Below, piece after piece: positions 38,967 to 51,280 of a DNA stretch of 64,000 nt. Below the pieces are notes generated by a model. The model worked only from the letters and a program-made list of their open reading frames with translations. It was not told where the DNA came from and did not search any database. Each line of letters begins with the position of its first letter. The stretch's first letter is position 1. The DNA is from Xiphydria camelus (lineage: Eukaryota > Arthropoda > Insecta > Hymenoptera > Xiphydriidae), in contig OY783197.1 in the NCBI GenBank assembly GCA_963678675.1, positions 21,371,934-21,435,933 of the forward strand. Reading direction: 5' to 3'. The position numbers and the translations under genes were made by a program.

Positions 38967-40939
38967 ATGGATAGGACCGTGCTCTACGCCGTGGTGGTTT
39001 ATTGGGAACGATCGGACCATAGAATAGTAGCCGATCATCCCGTCGAAGCGGCTCCCGCATATCGGCACGTGGCGTTATCGGCTATGGGGACCGTGAAATC
39101 TTCGGAGGAGGAGACAGTGCGCGTTGACTTGGAAAAGTAAGAGGTGCTCGCACGCACAATGCGTACATTCACCGGGGGCGATTTCAGAATTATCTGCATG
39201 CTGATAGCCCCGCTATCGCGGATCCTGCTCGTGGAAAAATTATGAAATTAACGTGGAATTAAAATCGGATCGAATGAAAATTCGACATTAATCCTCTGTG
39301 GTCACCAAAGTTCCACTTGACCCGGGCTTCAATTTTGAAGTTGATTGTACTTCTAGTTTTTTTTCAAAATCATAACTAGACTCTCGTAAGATCTTGGAAT
39401 AAATAGTTTCTTTTTAAAACTCGTATTACGAACCTTTTTCGGACTTTGGAAAAAATCATTTCTGAAACGTGCACTGTAGAACTATTTATTGCTTCAAAGT
39501 ACCATATCTTATTACATTTATCTGTGTAGGCTTTATTGAGAAAACTTTAAAAATAAAGAAGAACTTTTCAGTCATAACTAGACTCGTCACTTCTCGGTAT
39601 AAATAGCTTCTTTTTAAAACTCGTATACCTCGCTCATTTTTCACGCATCTATCACACATATTCTCGATCGTTTTTAAGTATGTCGATCATTTCATTTCTT
39701 ACGTTAACACGGTGATTAGATGTTCTACGATGTTCGAAGAATGTTTCATAATTTGTCAGTCTAAATTGGACGGATATTGTTCATGTGGTTATTTAAAAAT
39801 CGGTTGGATCCATTTCACCCATGTGTGACCATCGCGAAACTATATGGACATGTGACCACGGAGCGTTAAATCGCGACACTGCATATTTTACGCGTCTCAT
39901 AGGGTGTTTTTTGGTATCAGATACTCGGTGCACATTCTGCTCGGCGAACTCCGTTACGCCTGTGTCACGCCGATCGCGGAGAGTTCGATCTCGTCGTCCC
40001 GACTGGCAACATCCTCGCAGGCGCTCCTCCACAGATTGAGATGCGTATACAGGGAGTTGCCGATTCTCGCCGATCTCTCGCGGGACCTCGCCAATCTGTC
40101 GATCATCGATCTGTCCGCGCCGTTGAAGAAGATCTTGGTAAACTAATCGTTATCATCCTCGCGTAGAATGGGTCCACGTTAAATTTGCTTCGGTTTGGAA
40201 TAACGATACGATCGGTCGGTACAGTTCGCGATCGCGGATGTGCGACGACCCCGTCTCAATTGTCAGAAATTTACCGTTTACCGCCAGGCGCCTCAGCTTT
40301 TGCCGTGTTCCTAGGAAGAGTACAATCACGATGAGGCGGCTGTACTGCCGAAATTGGAGGGAGAGTTGGCGGAAGTGCAGCGTGCACTGATGGAAGGCGT
40401 ACAGAGGCTCATCGACAGGGGCCAACGACTCGATGAGCTCATAAAGAGAACTCAATCGTTACAAATCACGGTGAGGGTGATATGACGAGAGCCAAAATTT
40501 CGTTTTGTCAAAAATTGCCTTTATAGAGCCAAAAGGGCGTGTAAAAATTTTTCATTTACTCAAATTCACCTAAATGCAAATAAATAAAGCGACAAAAAAT
40601 AGGGCATATCGATCTTAGGCTTATACAAGTATGTATATCGATACGCCCTTTTGTCTTTAGCTTTTAAAATTGTACAATGCCAAAAAGGCGTAAAGTGGCG
40701 TATACGGCCTTTCGGTATTAGAAATGCAGTATTTGTCTACAGCGCGATTAAATTATACTTTTTTTCTTCAATAACCATTAGCATACAGTCTAGCTCTCTC
40801 TTAGGTGCGAAGGGATTTTCGAGGAACCTTGAAAGCGTCGACGAAAAAAAAGAATATAATCGTTGCGACGACCGCCGCAGCTGTAATGGTATTATCGACC
40901 GTTTTCTTCCTGGCGTGGCTCTATATTGGAATTTTGTAA
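38967..40939 (+). CDS. VAMP7: VAMP7-like longin R-SNARE, 225 aa
   Basis: Longin-type v-SNARE for fusion of late endosomal, lysosomal or secretory vesicles. Four exons keep phase: 38967-39136, 39921-40137, 40315-40470 and 40805-40939. The longin domain occupies about residues 1-115 (MDRTVLYAVVVY ... LRYACVTPI). The SNARE helix runs from about 135 to 185, with the zero-layer arginine at about 164 in RLIDRGQRLDELIKRT. A basic stretch (STKKK) then leads into a C-terminal membrane anchor (about 199-222, IIVATTAAAVMVL...) with a very short lumenal tail. Vertebrate VAMP7 is 220 aa. Sequence is fairly diverged after the zero layer, so another longin SNARE is possible, but layout and length favour VAMP7. 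Intron 1 (about 780 bp) has a diverged direct repeat; intron 3 contains a MITE. Confidence 0.82.
39365..39635 (+). repeat. Direct repeat in VAMP7-like intron 1
   Basis: A block containing ATAACTAGACTC and GCTTCTTTTTAAAACTCGTAT occurs twice, at about 39365-39430 and 39575-39635, in the same orientation with modest divergence. Both copies lie in the intron between 39136 and 39921. Confidence 0.6.
40480..40728. mobile_element. MITE family A, copy 2 (VAMP7-like intron 3)
   Basis: Carries GAGCCAAAAGGGCGTG near the left side and GCCAAAAAGGCGTAAAGTGG, then TTTCGGTATTAGAAATG, at the right. This matches the internal and terminal motifs of copy 1. The outer ends are more diverged than in the other copies. 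Confidence 0.55.
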
Positions 40940-41279
40940 TGGAGGAAAAAAATTATGCGCGAGCCTGTATGTAATTTTTACACTAAAAGAGAGTCACGAT
41001 GTGACTGTACGTAGCTTTAGTTACTTATTTGATTTTTCTACATGTAAAAATCCCCTAGTTTACCATTCTTGTAAGCCAATACTAACAAAAGAGAAAATCG
41101 TTTCTGTGCTGAATTCAAGGTGAATGTGGTAACGAGCCGAGAAAAAAATACTTTTGATCGATACACACGAGAATCGTGGAAAGTTGACTCGCCGAAGTGT
41201 ATAACCACGAAGAATAAAGAATACTGACATTTTTGAAATACCCATTAGCCTGGTGACGTTTTTTTAGAAACGCGCGGGA

Positions 41280-42812
41280 ATGGCGTCGATTCTGAAATAT
41301 CAAGTCGATCCTTTCGCCTTCCAAGAGGAGATTAGACACAGGGACGAATTAGCTGAGGAAGAAAGGAGAATTCAGTTTCGTTACGCGAGAAAAATTCAGG
41401 TTAAATTGAAGCTACAGCTTGCGTCGAGTCACGATGTTACGTACTTATATATTGGCTATTTGTATTCCATACACAAAGTTTATCTAAAAGAAATACTGAT
41501 TAATCGAATGACTGTAATCAATATTCGTGAAGATTGCTTCACGTTTCAATGCTCATTCTTTTTGAAACGAAATAGGCATGGTTTCGTGGCATCGTCACTC
41601 GAAGTCACATTTGTATGTTGCACAAAGTGGCAACGACGATACAGCGCCACTGGAGGGGTTACAGGGCGAGAATTTACGTTGAAAATTACATCGAAAAAGC
41701 GGCTCACGAAATGTGGTGGAAGCATTATCACGCCATGGCGACTCGAATTCAAGCTGTTTGGCGAGGCTATCGCGCTAGAAAGTGCGGAATTGATTTATAC
41801 AAAATGCGGCAGTGGCTCCACGCCGTTTACGACAAAAATGAAGAAGTTTTAAGCCAAATGAAAAGGTTCGCGCCATCGAAAAAGGGTAGAATTCAGATTA
41901 CGAGGAGTTGGAGGATTCATTTCATCTTATCGCAGCTTCAGGGAAGCAGAACTCGAGTACGTCCAGAATGTCATGGAGCAGGAATCTATGGTTTGGATCC
42001 TTTATATTCTCTTTAAGGTAATTTGTCATCAAAGTAATTTATTTCGAGGAATATCTGATTATTAAAAAAAGTGGTATCGTCGCGCTTTCGTTATTGCTGG
42101 TGCGAAAATCATTAATGTGCAGCTGCATCATCTGATCGGGACTCGGCATCGAGACGGCATCGTAACGCACCTCGATAAGACGCGATTTACAGCGATCGAG
42201 GAGATGATGCGTTGCCTGGAATACACCAGTTATATGGAAAAGAAGCGGCGAGACCACTGCGGTTCGAAACTACCCCCTGCGCCACCTTTGCTACTCGAGG
42301 GGACCCACTTTGAGCGCTGCGAGAGAGAAATTCGCGAATTTGAAAAGGATCTCAGCTCCGGGAAGGTTCCAATTTTTCGAAGTACGCTAAGATTTCTCCT
42401 CCGTGCGTAACTTCGGCTGTAAATTATTTGTACGGCGATCACACACACAGACGTTCATTTTTCCGAAAAACTTCTCGATACAGCCCGACCGTACGGCGCG
42501 GATGAGAAGAGGGCGAAAGAAATGGAACGAACGAACGAGCAACTGTTAAAGAAATACAGTCGTAGACCTCCATTTCGAACCTTCGCAAAAGTCGACCCAC
42601 ATCCGTACGATAAACGACTGTTGACGGAGACGCGTCATCCGTCCAACCGACCACCCCCTTCACAGGGAGTGTCCAAGCATCCCGGCGGCGATTTCAAACT
42701 GATCGTCAAGTCGAATGAACTTTACCGCGCAATCGAGAAGACGGATTGCCATTTCAGTCGATTCAAAATGAACTGTCCCATCCACAATTTGGATTCGATC
42801 TTCGACGCGTAA
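41280..42812 (+). CDS. SPATA17: SPATA17-like IQ-motif protein, 359 aa
   Basis: IQ-motif protein related to spermatogenesis-associated protein 17, which binds calmodulin and is tied to sperm flagella and cilia. Five exons keep phase: 41280-41399, 41576-41865, 41936-42017, 42123-42381 and 42484-42812. Three IQ motifs are visible: IQAWFRGIVTR (39-49), IQRHWRGYRAR (62-72) and IQAVWRGYRAR (98-108). They are followed by the family segment LHHLIGTRHRDGI, which aligns by eye with the MHYLLSTKQIPGI region of the human protein. The model length of 359 aa compares with 361 in human. Exon 3 could start earlier, but that would leave a 31-bp intron, so 41936 is preferred. It lies 340 bp downstream of the VAMP7-like gene and about 840 bp upstream of the calcineurin start codon, all in one direction. 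Confidence 0.85.
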
Positions 42813-42899
42813 ATTTCAACGCTCCCTTTCATTGAGAATTAATGACTACTGCTGTCTGTAATGTTCACTGACTACTGCGTCTAAAAATTACATTTTAAA

Positions 42900-43649
42900 A
42901 AGTCACCAGCGACAGAATCCGTGACGACAGGAGTACATACTAAACGCTCGTTTCTCTTTCCCGTTCTCCCGCCGCACAATCGGCGGTATCGATCAACGCG
43001 AAAGTCCTCCTTATCGGTCTCTCCCGCGCGACCGATAGCGCCCACTGGTGTCGCCCCTCGCGGACGGCCCCCGCCCCTGGCGGCGTCAACGCTAACCCGC
43101 GGCCTCGAATGATCGGTGCGCGTCCAAGATGCGCGTCGAACCGCGGACCGTCAGTGTGCGCGCCGCGGAGCAGACAGACATCTTGTAGTAGAATTTAGCG
43201 GCGTGGTCGACCGTGGGTGTCGTGTGTCGCGTGTCCGTGGTGTTACGGTGGTGTCGTCGCGCCGTGTCCGCCCCTCGTCAACGTCCTCGTCGTCGCCTCG
43301 ACGGGTCAAGCGGAGCGAGAGTACGCGTGCCGTAAAATCTGCCCGCAGCCGTGTGCGTGATACGCGGTGGTAGTAGTTCGTCGTCGCGACCGTGCGGGCC
43401 TCCGCGCGCGCGAGGTTAAATCCGAGGACCAGTGTAGTCCCGCTGTCGTATTCTCTAATGTGCTGTCCCGTGTGATAACTTCCGCCGTCGCTCCGCCGCC
43501 CCTCTTCCCGCGTCAAGATCTCGTGGAGAAAATACCGGCCTCCCGCGATCCCTCCTCGGTTCTTCCCCTCCCCCTTCCCCCTTCCTCCCCTGATAAAGTG
43601 ACAGAGTGACAGCGCGGATAACGCAGAGGGTGCCGGTGCCACGTCCAGG
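42900..43649 (+). promoter_or_regulatory. CpG-rich 5' UTR/promoter of calcineurin A
   Basis: Dense CpG sequence without stop-poor coding character, immediately before the calcineurin A start codon. Overlapping open frames occur on both strands (for example 43151-43774 minus) and reflect base composition. No TATA box is clear. Such CpG-rich leaders are typical of broadly expressed genes in insects with low germline methylation. Confidence 0.5.
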
Positions 43650-43701
43650 ATGACCTCGAACAACTCGCAGAAGCTCTCTACGACGGAACGCGTGATCAAA
43701 A
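43650..43701 (+). CDS. First coding exon of calcineurin A (partial gene)
   Basis: The first 17 codons read MTSNNSQKLSTTERVIK, then a donor (A then GTAAGC). The KLSTTERVIK block matches the N-terminus of the calcineurin catalytic A subunit (human KLSTTDRVVKAVPFPP), the Ca2+/calmodulin-dependent PPP3 phosphatase. The exon ends with one base of a split codon (A), so the next residue must be encoded by A + NN; a serine before VPFPP would fit. The phosphatase domain is not in the window. No exon encoding VPFPPSH was found up to 64000, implying a first intron over 20 kb. The identity rests on a short match. Confidence 0.68.
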
Positions 43702-44343
43702 GTAAGCAGGCAAACGCACCCCCGGGGTTCGCTCGGGACCTCCGTTCGTTCGTCGGTTCTTTTTCCCGATTCAATTACGCATCTGCTTTTGCCGTTTCTT
43801 CGCTCTCCTCCTCGCTCTTTTTCTTTCTGGCGCGCGACTGTCGCATCGCGGGGCACCGCGACGTGCTCCACCCGCACCGTACCTCTGCTCGGCGGGTCGC
43901 TCTTTCCCTTCCGGGTCGTTATTCTTCGCCGCGACGATGTCAATCGAAGGAGACGCGCAGAAAAGAGAGTCGCGGGCGAGCCGGAGAAACCGAGGCCGCA
44001 CGAGCCGGGGGCACGTCAAAACACAAGAGCGAGCCTTGAGAGGTCAGGATTGATTTTCTCGCGGGCCACGACGCCATTGCTATCGACCAGCCGGCCCTCG
44101 AGTCACGCTTTCCGTTTTTACGGCTGACGCGGCTCGTGGTCGGTCGGGGCCGGTGATCATTTTTCTCGAGTTTCGGCCGCTCCGGAAAATCCGATTCGGC
44201 GGTTCGAGTTTCGTGGGACTCGCTCGCACCATCCCCCCTCTACTCCGCCATCTTAGGTCCCGTGAGCGGCTCGGCCAATCCAAAGCCGTGCGAGGCGAGC
44301 TCGCTTCTCTCGGAGCCGTTTCTGACTCGCGTAGTCGCGGCAC

Positions 44344-44396
44344 GGAGAGAGAAAGAGGGAGAGAAAGAGAGCGAGAGAGAGAGAGTGAGAAAGAGT
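44344..44396. repeat. (GA)n microsatellite
   Basis: GAGAGAAAGAGGGAGAGAAA-type purine run on the plus strand, followed at about 44478-44510 by a complementary CTTTCTCTTTC pyrimidine run. The two could pair to form a hairpin. Confidence 0.8.
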
Positions 44397-45011
44397 TGTG
44401 CGGGGAGAACGAAAATCTCGATCATCTCCATATGAACGCGCGCACACGCACACCGTGCGCGTGAGAAACTCCGGGTCTTCTCTCTTTCTCTTTCTCTCCC
44501 TTTCCCTCGTACGCGTAGTCGAGCTTCTATCGCACGTCTTTGCCGCAGCGAAGTGGTTGTGTATATATCCATACGGAGTGTGGACCGAACAGCTGACCGT
44601 GTCGTTTACGCGCGTTATCTGCTGCTGGACGCAGATGGGGGAGGAATATGATCGCGTAACGAAGAGAGAGAGGGAAGAATGACATTATAATGCGCGTGTA
44701 GATAATATAGCATAAATACATATATGCATGGTGGACAGAGGATTGTTCCGGTCTCCCGTCACCGGTCCCTCCTATACGTCGATCAGCTGATCGTGGCTAG
44801 TGAAGCGCGCATGTACGACGTCGAGGAGAGAAGGACGTACAAAGCCTGTATCTCCGATTATAAAAAATCACGGCCTTATGGAATTTTTGATCAAAAGAAA
44901 AGCGTTGCATAAATGAACGCGATCGTTGAGAATATTTTTCCGATTATTAGAGAAGTGATGAGAAAGCGAAAAAGAAAATTTGGACTCGATACTAGCTCGC
45001 ACTTCTATACC

Positions 45012-45262
45012 GATGGAAAAGGTCGAGTTGAATACGAATCTAATAGAAAAATTTATTTGAGATAAATAGGAATTTATTCACATTGAATAAAAGTCTATTT
45101 GAATGAAGTAAATGCTCTGCGTATCTTTTTAATCGGGTGCGAACTTGGTAGAACATTTATTTAATTCAATTAGACTTTTATTCAATCTGAATAAATTCCT
45201 ATTCATCTCAAATCAATTTTTCCATTAGGTTCGTATTCAGCTAGATCTTTTCCCTGGGTGTG
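45012..45262. mobile_element. MITE family C, copy 3
   Basis: Left arm GATGGAAAAGGTCGAGTTGA and right arm TCAGCTAGATCTTTTCCCTG, with internal GAGATAAATAGGAATTTATT and CTATTCATCTCAAATCA. Best-preserved palindrome of the family. Confidence 0.7.
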
Positions 45263-45286
45263 TAGGAGGCGAATCGAGTCTCGTGT

Positions 45287-45534
45287 ATAGAGAAAAAGAA
45301 TTAGTTAGATCTACTGAAAATTACTTGCGGGGTCGCAAGTAATTATTTATTTACACGAATGACATTTTTTCATCAATTAGATATCTCTTCCTTACAATCA
45401 TGTGAAATAGTATGCGATTGGAAAGAAGAAATATCAAATTAATATAAAAAATTATTTAATTGATCGAAATAAATAATTACTTGCAACCCCCAAGTATTTG
45501 TTTTAGTAGATCCAACTAATTCTTTTTCTCTATG
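45287..45534. mobile_element. MITE family D, copy 2
   Basis: Left end GAGAAAAAGAATTAGTTAGATC; right end GATCCAACTAATTCTTTTTCTC. Inside are TTGCGGGGTCGCAAGTAATTA and its partner TAATTACTTGCAACCCC. It lies about 25 bp after the family C copy. Confidence 0.75.
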
Positions 45535-46167
45535 TAGAGGCTTCGCGATTTCGATACGGGGATGACAAAATTAGCGACCACAACTGCCGGACAGAGATTG
45601 AGATAACATTGCTATAATTATGGATTAAGTTAATTTAGAACTGCGCAGGGCTACTTGTTAACCATCGAATGATTCGTACTTGTAGTTCGTCCGAATCGTT
45701 CGATCTAATGTTTCCGAAGAGTGGTATGCAATTGCGACGACACGCGCGAGGATAAGCATCGCGAGTCACTCGCTCGAGCAAGAATGTAAAGAAAGTTCTC
45801 CCGAGGCGCCAAATTATTCCCTCCGTTTCGTAGACAGCGACTGACGACTGACCCGTGAACCTGGCCGGGCCATTTCGAATGTAAAATTTCACTTGCAAAG
45901 TTATTTCGTACGTGACGCGACCGCTCGGGTCAAGGATTACCTCGTAGTTGGAAGGGGTCAAGGTTCAGGATACGCTCGAGGGTGCGGCTGCGTCGATATT
46001 CGGAGAAGACACGTACTCCGAGATGTATTATCATCCACGATCGGCCGGAAGGTAACTGACTCAATAGCAGGACACGTTTTAGTAGCCGGACATATTTGAG
46101 TATAATTGAAATTATTGAATGGGTTAAAAAGGGACTAGTGGAAAAAAATCTTGAATAAATTAAAGAT

Positions 46168-46860
46168 GCACAGACTAGACCAGAAATGCTGTCCTAAGGG
46201 TAGATTGAAATAAAAATAGGAAGGAATCATTAGATACGATTAGCAGTTTTCCTAAAATTAGAGGAAGGATGCATGTTATTGAGCAAGCACCGGTAGCAGC
46301 GATAAAAAATGAGTCAGTTAAATTCCGAATGGATGAAAATTATTCGTATCGAAGTTGTTCCAGGAGTATTGGAATTTTTATCCATTTTTTCGCCATAGGA
46401 GCGTTCATCCCTGCTCCGGGGATAAAGATACAATGTTTAATTATTATTTTTTCTATAGATATAAGCGTTGTCGATTTACCGTAAAGACGAGCTTTCGGAG
46501 TTCTCGTTAATTATTTATACAATAAAGGTAGTCGCCCCTGCTCAAAGGATACAATTACGAATTTTTAATAGTTATCATTGGTGTAGCCGAAAAGTCCTGA
46601 AGCGACTTCGATACAAGTAATATCAAGTAATTTCTATTCACTCGAAATTTAACATCGGAGCTCCGTAAAACGTCGGACCTTATTTCTCAAATTTACCACC
46701 TGAAAGGGCTGAATCACATTTTTTATCGCTACCACCGATGCTTGCTTAAAAACTTTCATCTCTCTTTTAGTTCTCTGAGAAGTGCCAATCGTATTTAACG
46801 ATTCCTTCCTATTTTTATTTCAATCTATTTTCGGGACAGCATTTTTGGTCTAGCCTGTGT
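46168..46860. mobile_element. Foldback element, about 690 bp
   Basis: The left arm begins CACAGACTAGACCAGAAATG and includes AGATTGAAATAAAAATAGGA. The right arm ends TTTTGGTCTAGCCTGTGT and includes TCCTATTTTTATTTCAATCT. A second pair lies further in: AAGCACCGGTAGCAGCGATA with TATCGCTACCACCGATGCTT. Arms are diverged, and no transposase is encoded in the loop. Confidence 0.7.
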
Positions 46861-48234
46861 ACAGGAAGCGTCACTAGTTAGAGCCCTGAGTCAAATCTGC
46901 TGCATACATTTTTATGGCTGTCCGGATACTGGGCTTAGCCATCCGGCCATTGGAACAGTTACCTTATAACCCGTCGAAAATAGCGAATGTCCGTCGCGAG
47001 AGCTCTGAGCGATGGCTCCATCGCGATGGTAATCGCGTCTATCGCGTGGCGGGTGACACGGGTTGAAAGTGCCACGAGAAATTCGAGTGTGTCGAAACGT
47101 TACGGTAAAATGTCGATGTCTATCTGGCAGGAAACCTGTTCGCGAGTGATATCTTCTATACGTACTTTCCCCGCGGTCTCCCCCCTCCCCTATTTCCGCG
47201 CTCCGGAATTCCTCTCAACCGGCTTATACTACTCCGACGTATAGTCAAGTTCGCGAGGAAAGATGTGCACGTATATCAGAAAGCGACAATCCCTCCGCTC
47301 TTATCGGTCAAGTCCGGACTCTACCGCGTTCCGCAGTAGGTCAACGGCGCAGGCACGCGTTCTCGCGCGAGCGAAAAACGGCTCTATTTTCGTCCCGGGG
47401 AGGGCGAATTCTGCACGCGCGCACGGGGCATAGAACGAATCGCGGGCGAACCCCGTCCCTTCCCTCCGCGTGCCTTTCGTAGCGCGATCTCTGGCCTCGG
47501 CTGTGTTCAGGATGCGGCGGAATCGATTGAGGGTTTTTGAGGGGTTATACAAAATTAACGGAGGTATACAGAGAACAACTGCTTTTATTTTCTAATTCAG
47601 CAGTAAATAGCATTTTATATTCATTAAGTTGTGAAAGTAACGTCTTCGAGATGACGGCCCTTAGCTGACGGGCATTGAATACGCGCTCATGCGAAAAGTC
47701 TGAACCAAAATACTCACTAGATGTCAGAAAAACGGTTCGTTACCGCATCATTTCGCGTTCTGAGTAATAACGTTGTGTGATAACAAGAGATCACAGTAAA
47801 ATATATTGGAATCAATAGTACGAAACGAACCACAGATCGGAAATTACCTCACATTCTCCGTAAGTACACAATACGTCTAATCTCTAGCTGAAAGTTTTGG
47901 TGCTCGTCAAATCGATTTCCAATATTCTCAGTCACGGCAGTTATCTGCTCCAATTTTAATAATCAATCAATACGAGTACATTTTTAGTCATAATACTTTA
48001 TGAAAACCTATTTCCGACCTGTAAAAGGTCATGCCGAATGCTTTCCAAATTATTTTGCTGCAAAAAAATAATTAGAAATTATCTGAGAACTTTTCGCGAA
48101 CTTTTTCTAATACCGCCAACCGCAATAATGTTGACAGAGGGCCATTAACGCCATCCCCCGCGATATATGTGAACGAGCTCCATAAAACTTCAGAGAATGT
48201 CTCCAACAGTGTACTGAGAGGAATAATATTGCCG

Positions 48235-48385
48235 ATGCCAAACAAATATTTTCTTCAATCCAAAAAGTATGTAACTTCAGGATCAAGCCATGGTCTTCTT
48301 CATGCAAGAAAATATTTGATAGGCTCGAGTAATTGTTTTTTTCTTTCGCGCAGAATAAACTTTTTGTTCCAACGAAGGTTTACAT
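48235..48385 (-). mobile_element. MITE family B fragment, copy 3 (inverted)
   Basis: Contains AAATATTTTCTTCAATCC, GGATCAAGCCATGGTC and AGAAAATATTTGATAGGCTC, the reverse-strand counterparts of landmarks in the copy at 15458-15746. Confidence 0.5.
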
Positions 48386-48826
48386 ATATACGTACATTTA
48401 CATTTAATCTCTGTGGAAATGAAAATTATTCGTTATGCGATATTTACTGTGATGATTGAAATATACGTTACCATTGCAGAGATTGGTTTCTCAAAAGTTC
48501 AATATTATTTAAATCAACATTTTTTTATTGTAATGTTAATACTATGTCTTTGGCTAGTCACGTCATAAAATGTATAATTATTAATTAGTAATGTAAGGCT
48601 CTAGAGAAGATATTTTTATATTGCGTTTAATGATGCAATAAATAAAACGGCTTAAGGTATTTTAATTTTATTATTTCCTGTTGTATTTTTAGTAATTTCG
48701 TAATTTAGTTTATTTTACATCCATAGTCAAGTTCCATACGCGAAAATAAGCAGTTCTCAAACGTTAAATTCGACAATTTTCATAGTATGATATGAGATTC
48801 ATGGAAGAAAAAAAACCTTGAAAATG

Positions 48827-48896
48827 ACGTGACCTGACCTGGAAAACCGGGAAATAACCTTGAATTTAAAAACTCTGAATCTCTGGCCACCCTGTA
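48827..48896 (+). repeat. GGAAAAC...GGAATT dispersed repeat, copy 1
   Basis: Reads ACCTGGAAAACCGGGAAATA followed by CCTTGAATTT and a GGCCACCCTG end. Similar pieces, all in plus orientation, occur at about 56045, 57775, 59160, 59575 and 63930. Confidence 0.5.
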
Positions 48897-50473
48897 TAAA
48901 GCAATGATCGTTCAGGTTCGTTCGCTAGCGAAGAATTTCCTATCCAAGTCTTAATCTCTATTCTACGCATAAGTAGCAAACAGGTCTTCGCGCTGTTGTC
49001 GTTTCCCTACCGCACCGTTTCCGGTAAGACGGTGACGCATAACAGCTCGTATCAACTGGACGCTACCTCCAATCTAAACCGTGCTAGCCACACCAGCTCC
49101 GTGGCGCGCTCTCCTCTCTGTAGCGGCTGCAGCCGCGAGGATCCAACCTCGCAGGCGCGCGCTTAGCCGGGGGGACTCTCGGCTCGCCGCACGGCTTACG
49201 GTCGGGTGGAGTGTAATAATAGACACAAACAAACTCATTTGGCCCAGCAGCCAACTACATTTGGCTCGACCGTCGTCCACTGTTCGCCGCCGCGGCTCGC
49301 GCGCACCGGTTGCCTCGCGAAATTTTTGTTGATTTTAGGAAAGAATAAATAAACAATCATCGGTCGGCGGCCCCTCTTCTCTCGTTCGCGCACCGCCGGA
49401 GTTCCCTTCCGTACCGACGGGACTCGTGCCGCGCTCGCGAACGACGAATGACCGCCGATGACCGGTTTAACGGGTCAGTTCCGCTATTTTCGACGTCACA
49501 TCGCAGATTTTTTGCGGAGTTCGCACACGCGCCGGGGTCAATCGCGGCGCGGATTTCATCGTTTCATCGAAAATATCGCGCTGACGCCTTCGCTGGCAGG
49601 CGTCGTCGCTCTATCATTCCGCCGTTCTCCGTCTTCCTCCGTCTTTTTTCTTTCAACTGCTCGTCGTAAAATTCCAAACAGCAATTACCCGCTCGCTTAA
49701 GAGGGAAAAATGGCCAGACCATCGAGTAATAGCGATTATCGGAGCGGTTAGGTGCACGTGATCGTGACGGACACGCAACGACCGCGCGCAATTTACGCGC
49801 CACGATCGTGCGGCGTTCTACTCGGACCGCCTGGAAAAGCGAACCACATTCCGTAATACACCTCGTGCGATCAATGGTCTTCCCCCGCGCGCGCGATGCA
49901 TCGTTGCTCCGTTAATAGCGCGCGTATAAGCAGTGACGCGAGTCTGTTCGTACACCGGAGTTATTATCGAACTGTCGGTTAAATGGTCCGTATCGCGCGT
50001 AATACGTGTAATTACGTTAAAGACGCGTTCGATCCGAGGCGTCTGAGGGGAGGGGATAAATTAATTTCGTTAACCGTTGCGTTACATATAGGGGCGTCGC
50101 GCCTGTACGGCTCATCGTCGAACTGAACGACTTTCGTGATAAAACGGTCGCTCGCGGTGTGGAAGTCGTAAAAAGTCGCTTCGAAGGCGAATCTATACTT
50201 TTTGTCGCAGGTTGACGGCGGGTAAAAAAGAAGAGTTCCTGTCAAACCGCGTATGAATAACAGAGCGCGTGAGGGTTTTCGAGTATCATGTATTGATATA
50301 ATCGATTCGTACATCTCTTTTCGTCGATATACCAATTCGATTGTCTCATTATTTTTTTTGTAGATTTTAAAAATTTGGACATTATTTCGCCAATATTTTT
50401 TCACTTTTCATTTTCGGCCTTATTTAAGCTGGGAAGCGATATTTAAAAATACAGCACACATGTCATAGTATTG

Positions 50474-51280
50474 TAAGGGCTTTCACACAATTGGAGGAAT
50501 AAGAATAATTTTCATGGTGACATAGTACCACTGTATATAACATGACAAAAATATAAGAAGTGAGTTGGCTTAAAAAGTTTATCCTATCTCAGGCTTCAAC
50601 TACGCATATCTCACACTTAACCTTTACAACAACGTAACGACTGAACTTAAGTTGGCTTGACTGCTTACGCACCGGATTGTACCGAATCCCTCTACGTTTA
50701 TCTTACCGGGGTACAAAGCGTCACCTTTAAACGAAACATCCTACGTTAACAAACGCCAAACCTGTGCTAAACTTCTATGCTTTACTCCATACTATACGTA
50801 CATACTTATGTATATATAGGTATATATTGCAAACAAAAACTAATCCAATACTAAACTTTTATGCTTTACGCCATACTAAAACAATACACACACACACATA
50901 TATATATTTGGCACCTAATGTAGTTAGAATAAGCATTGTTTCGTAAAGCCATCTAATGGCTCAATCATCTAGTGACTCAAGCTTCCTTACCATCATTATT
51001 AATATGGTTACAATCTGGAAATGTCTAAGAGGAATTAAAACACAAGAAAATGAATGAGGAACTTTTAATGTTCGCAATTTTGAATGCAATTTAAGCTGCT
51101 GTATTGGTAATGATGCAACGAAGACATGGTTGGAAAAATCATGAGAAATCGAGAAATAGGAAATATTAGTTGAGCCATACAGCTCTATGGAACAATGCTT
51201 ACTCGTTTTTTTTGTGTGTTTATTCCTATTCTTATTTTTATTCTTATTCTTGCAATATTATTGTGTAGGGTCTCTATGTC
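50474..51280. mobile_element. Foldback element with (GAATAA)n-type arms, copy 1
   Basis: Left arm AAGGGCTTTCACACAATTGG followed by AGGAATAAGAATA; right arm TATTCTTATTCTTGCAATAT followed by TATTGTGTAGGGTCT. An internal CTAAACTT(C/T)TATGCTTTA block is duplicated at about 50767 and 50853, followed by a short (CA)n run near 50885. A smaller relative is at 61931-62110. Confidence 0.5.

Noticed and set aside
43151..43943. Minus-strand frames of 162-207 codons opposite the calcineurin leader
   Set aside because: They overlap in several frames, are Arg-rich, and sit in a CpG-rich 5' region on the opposite strand to a recognisable exon.
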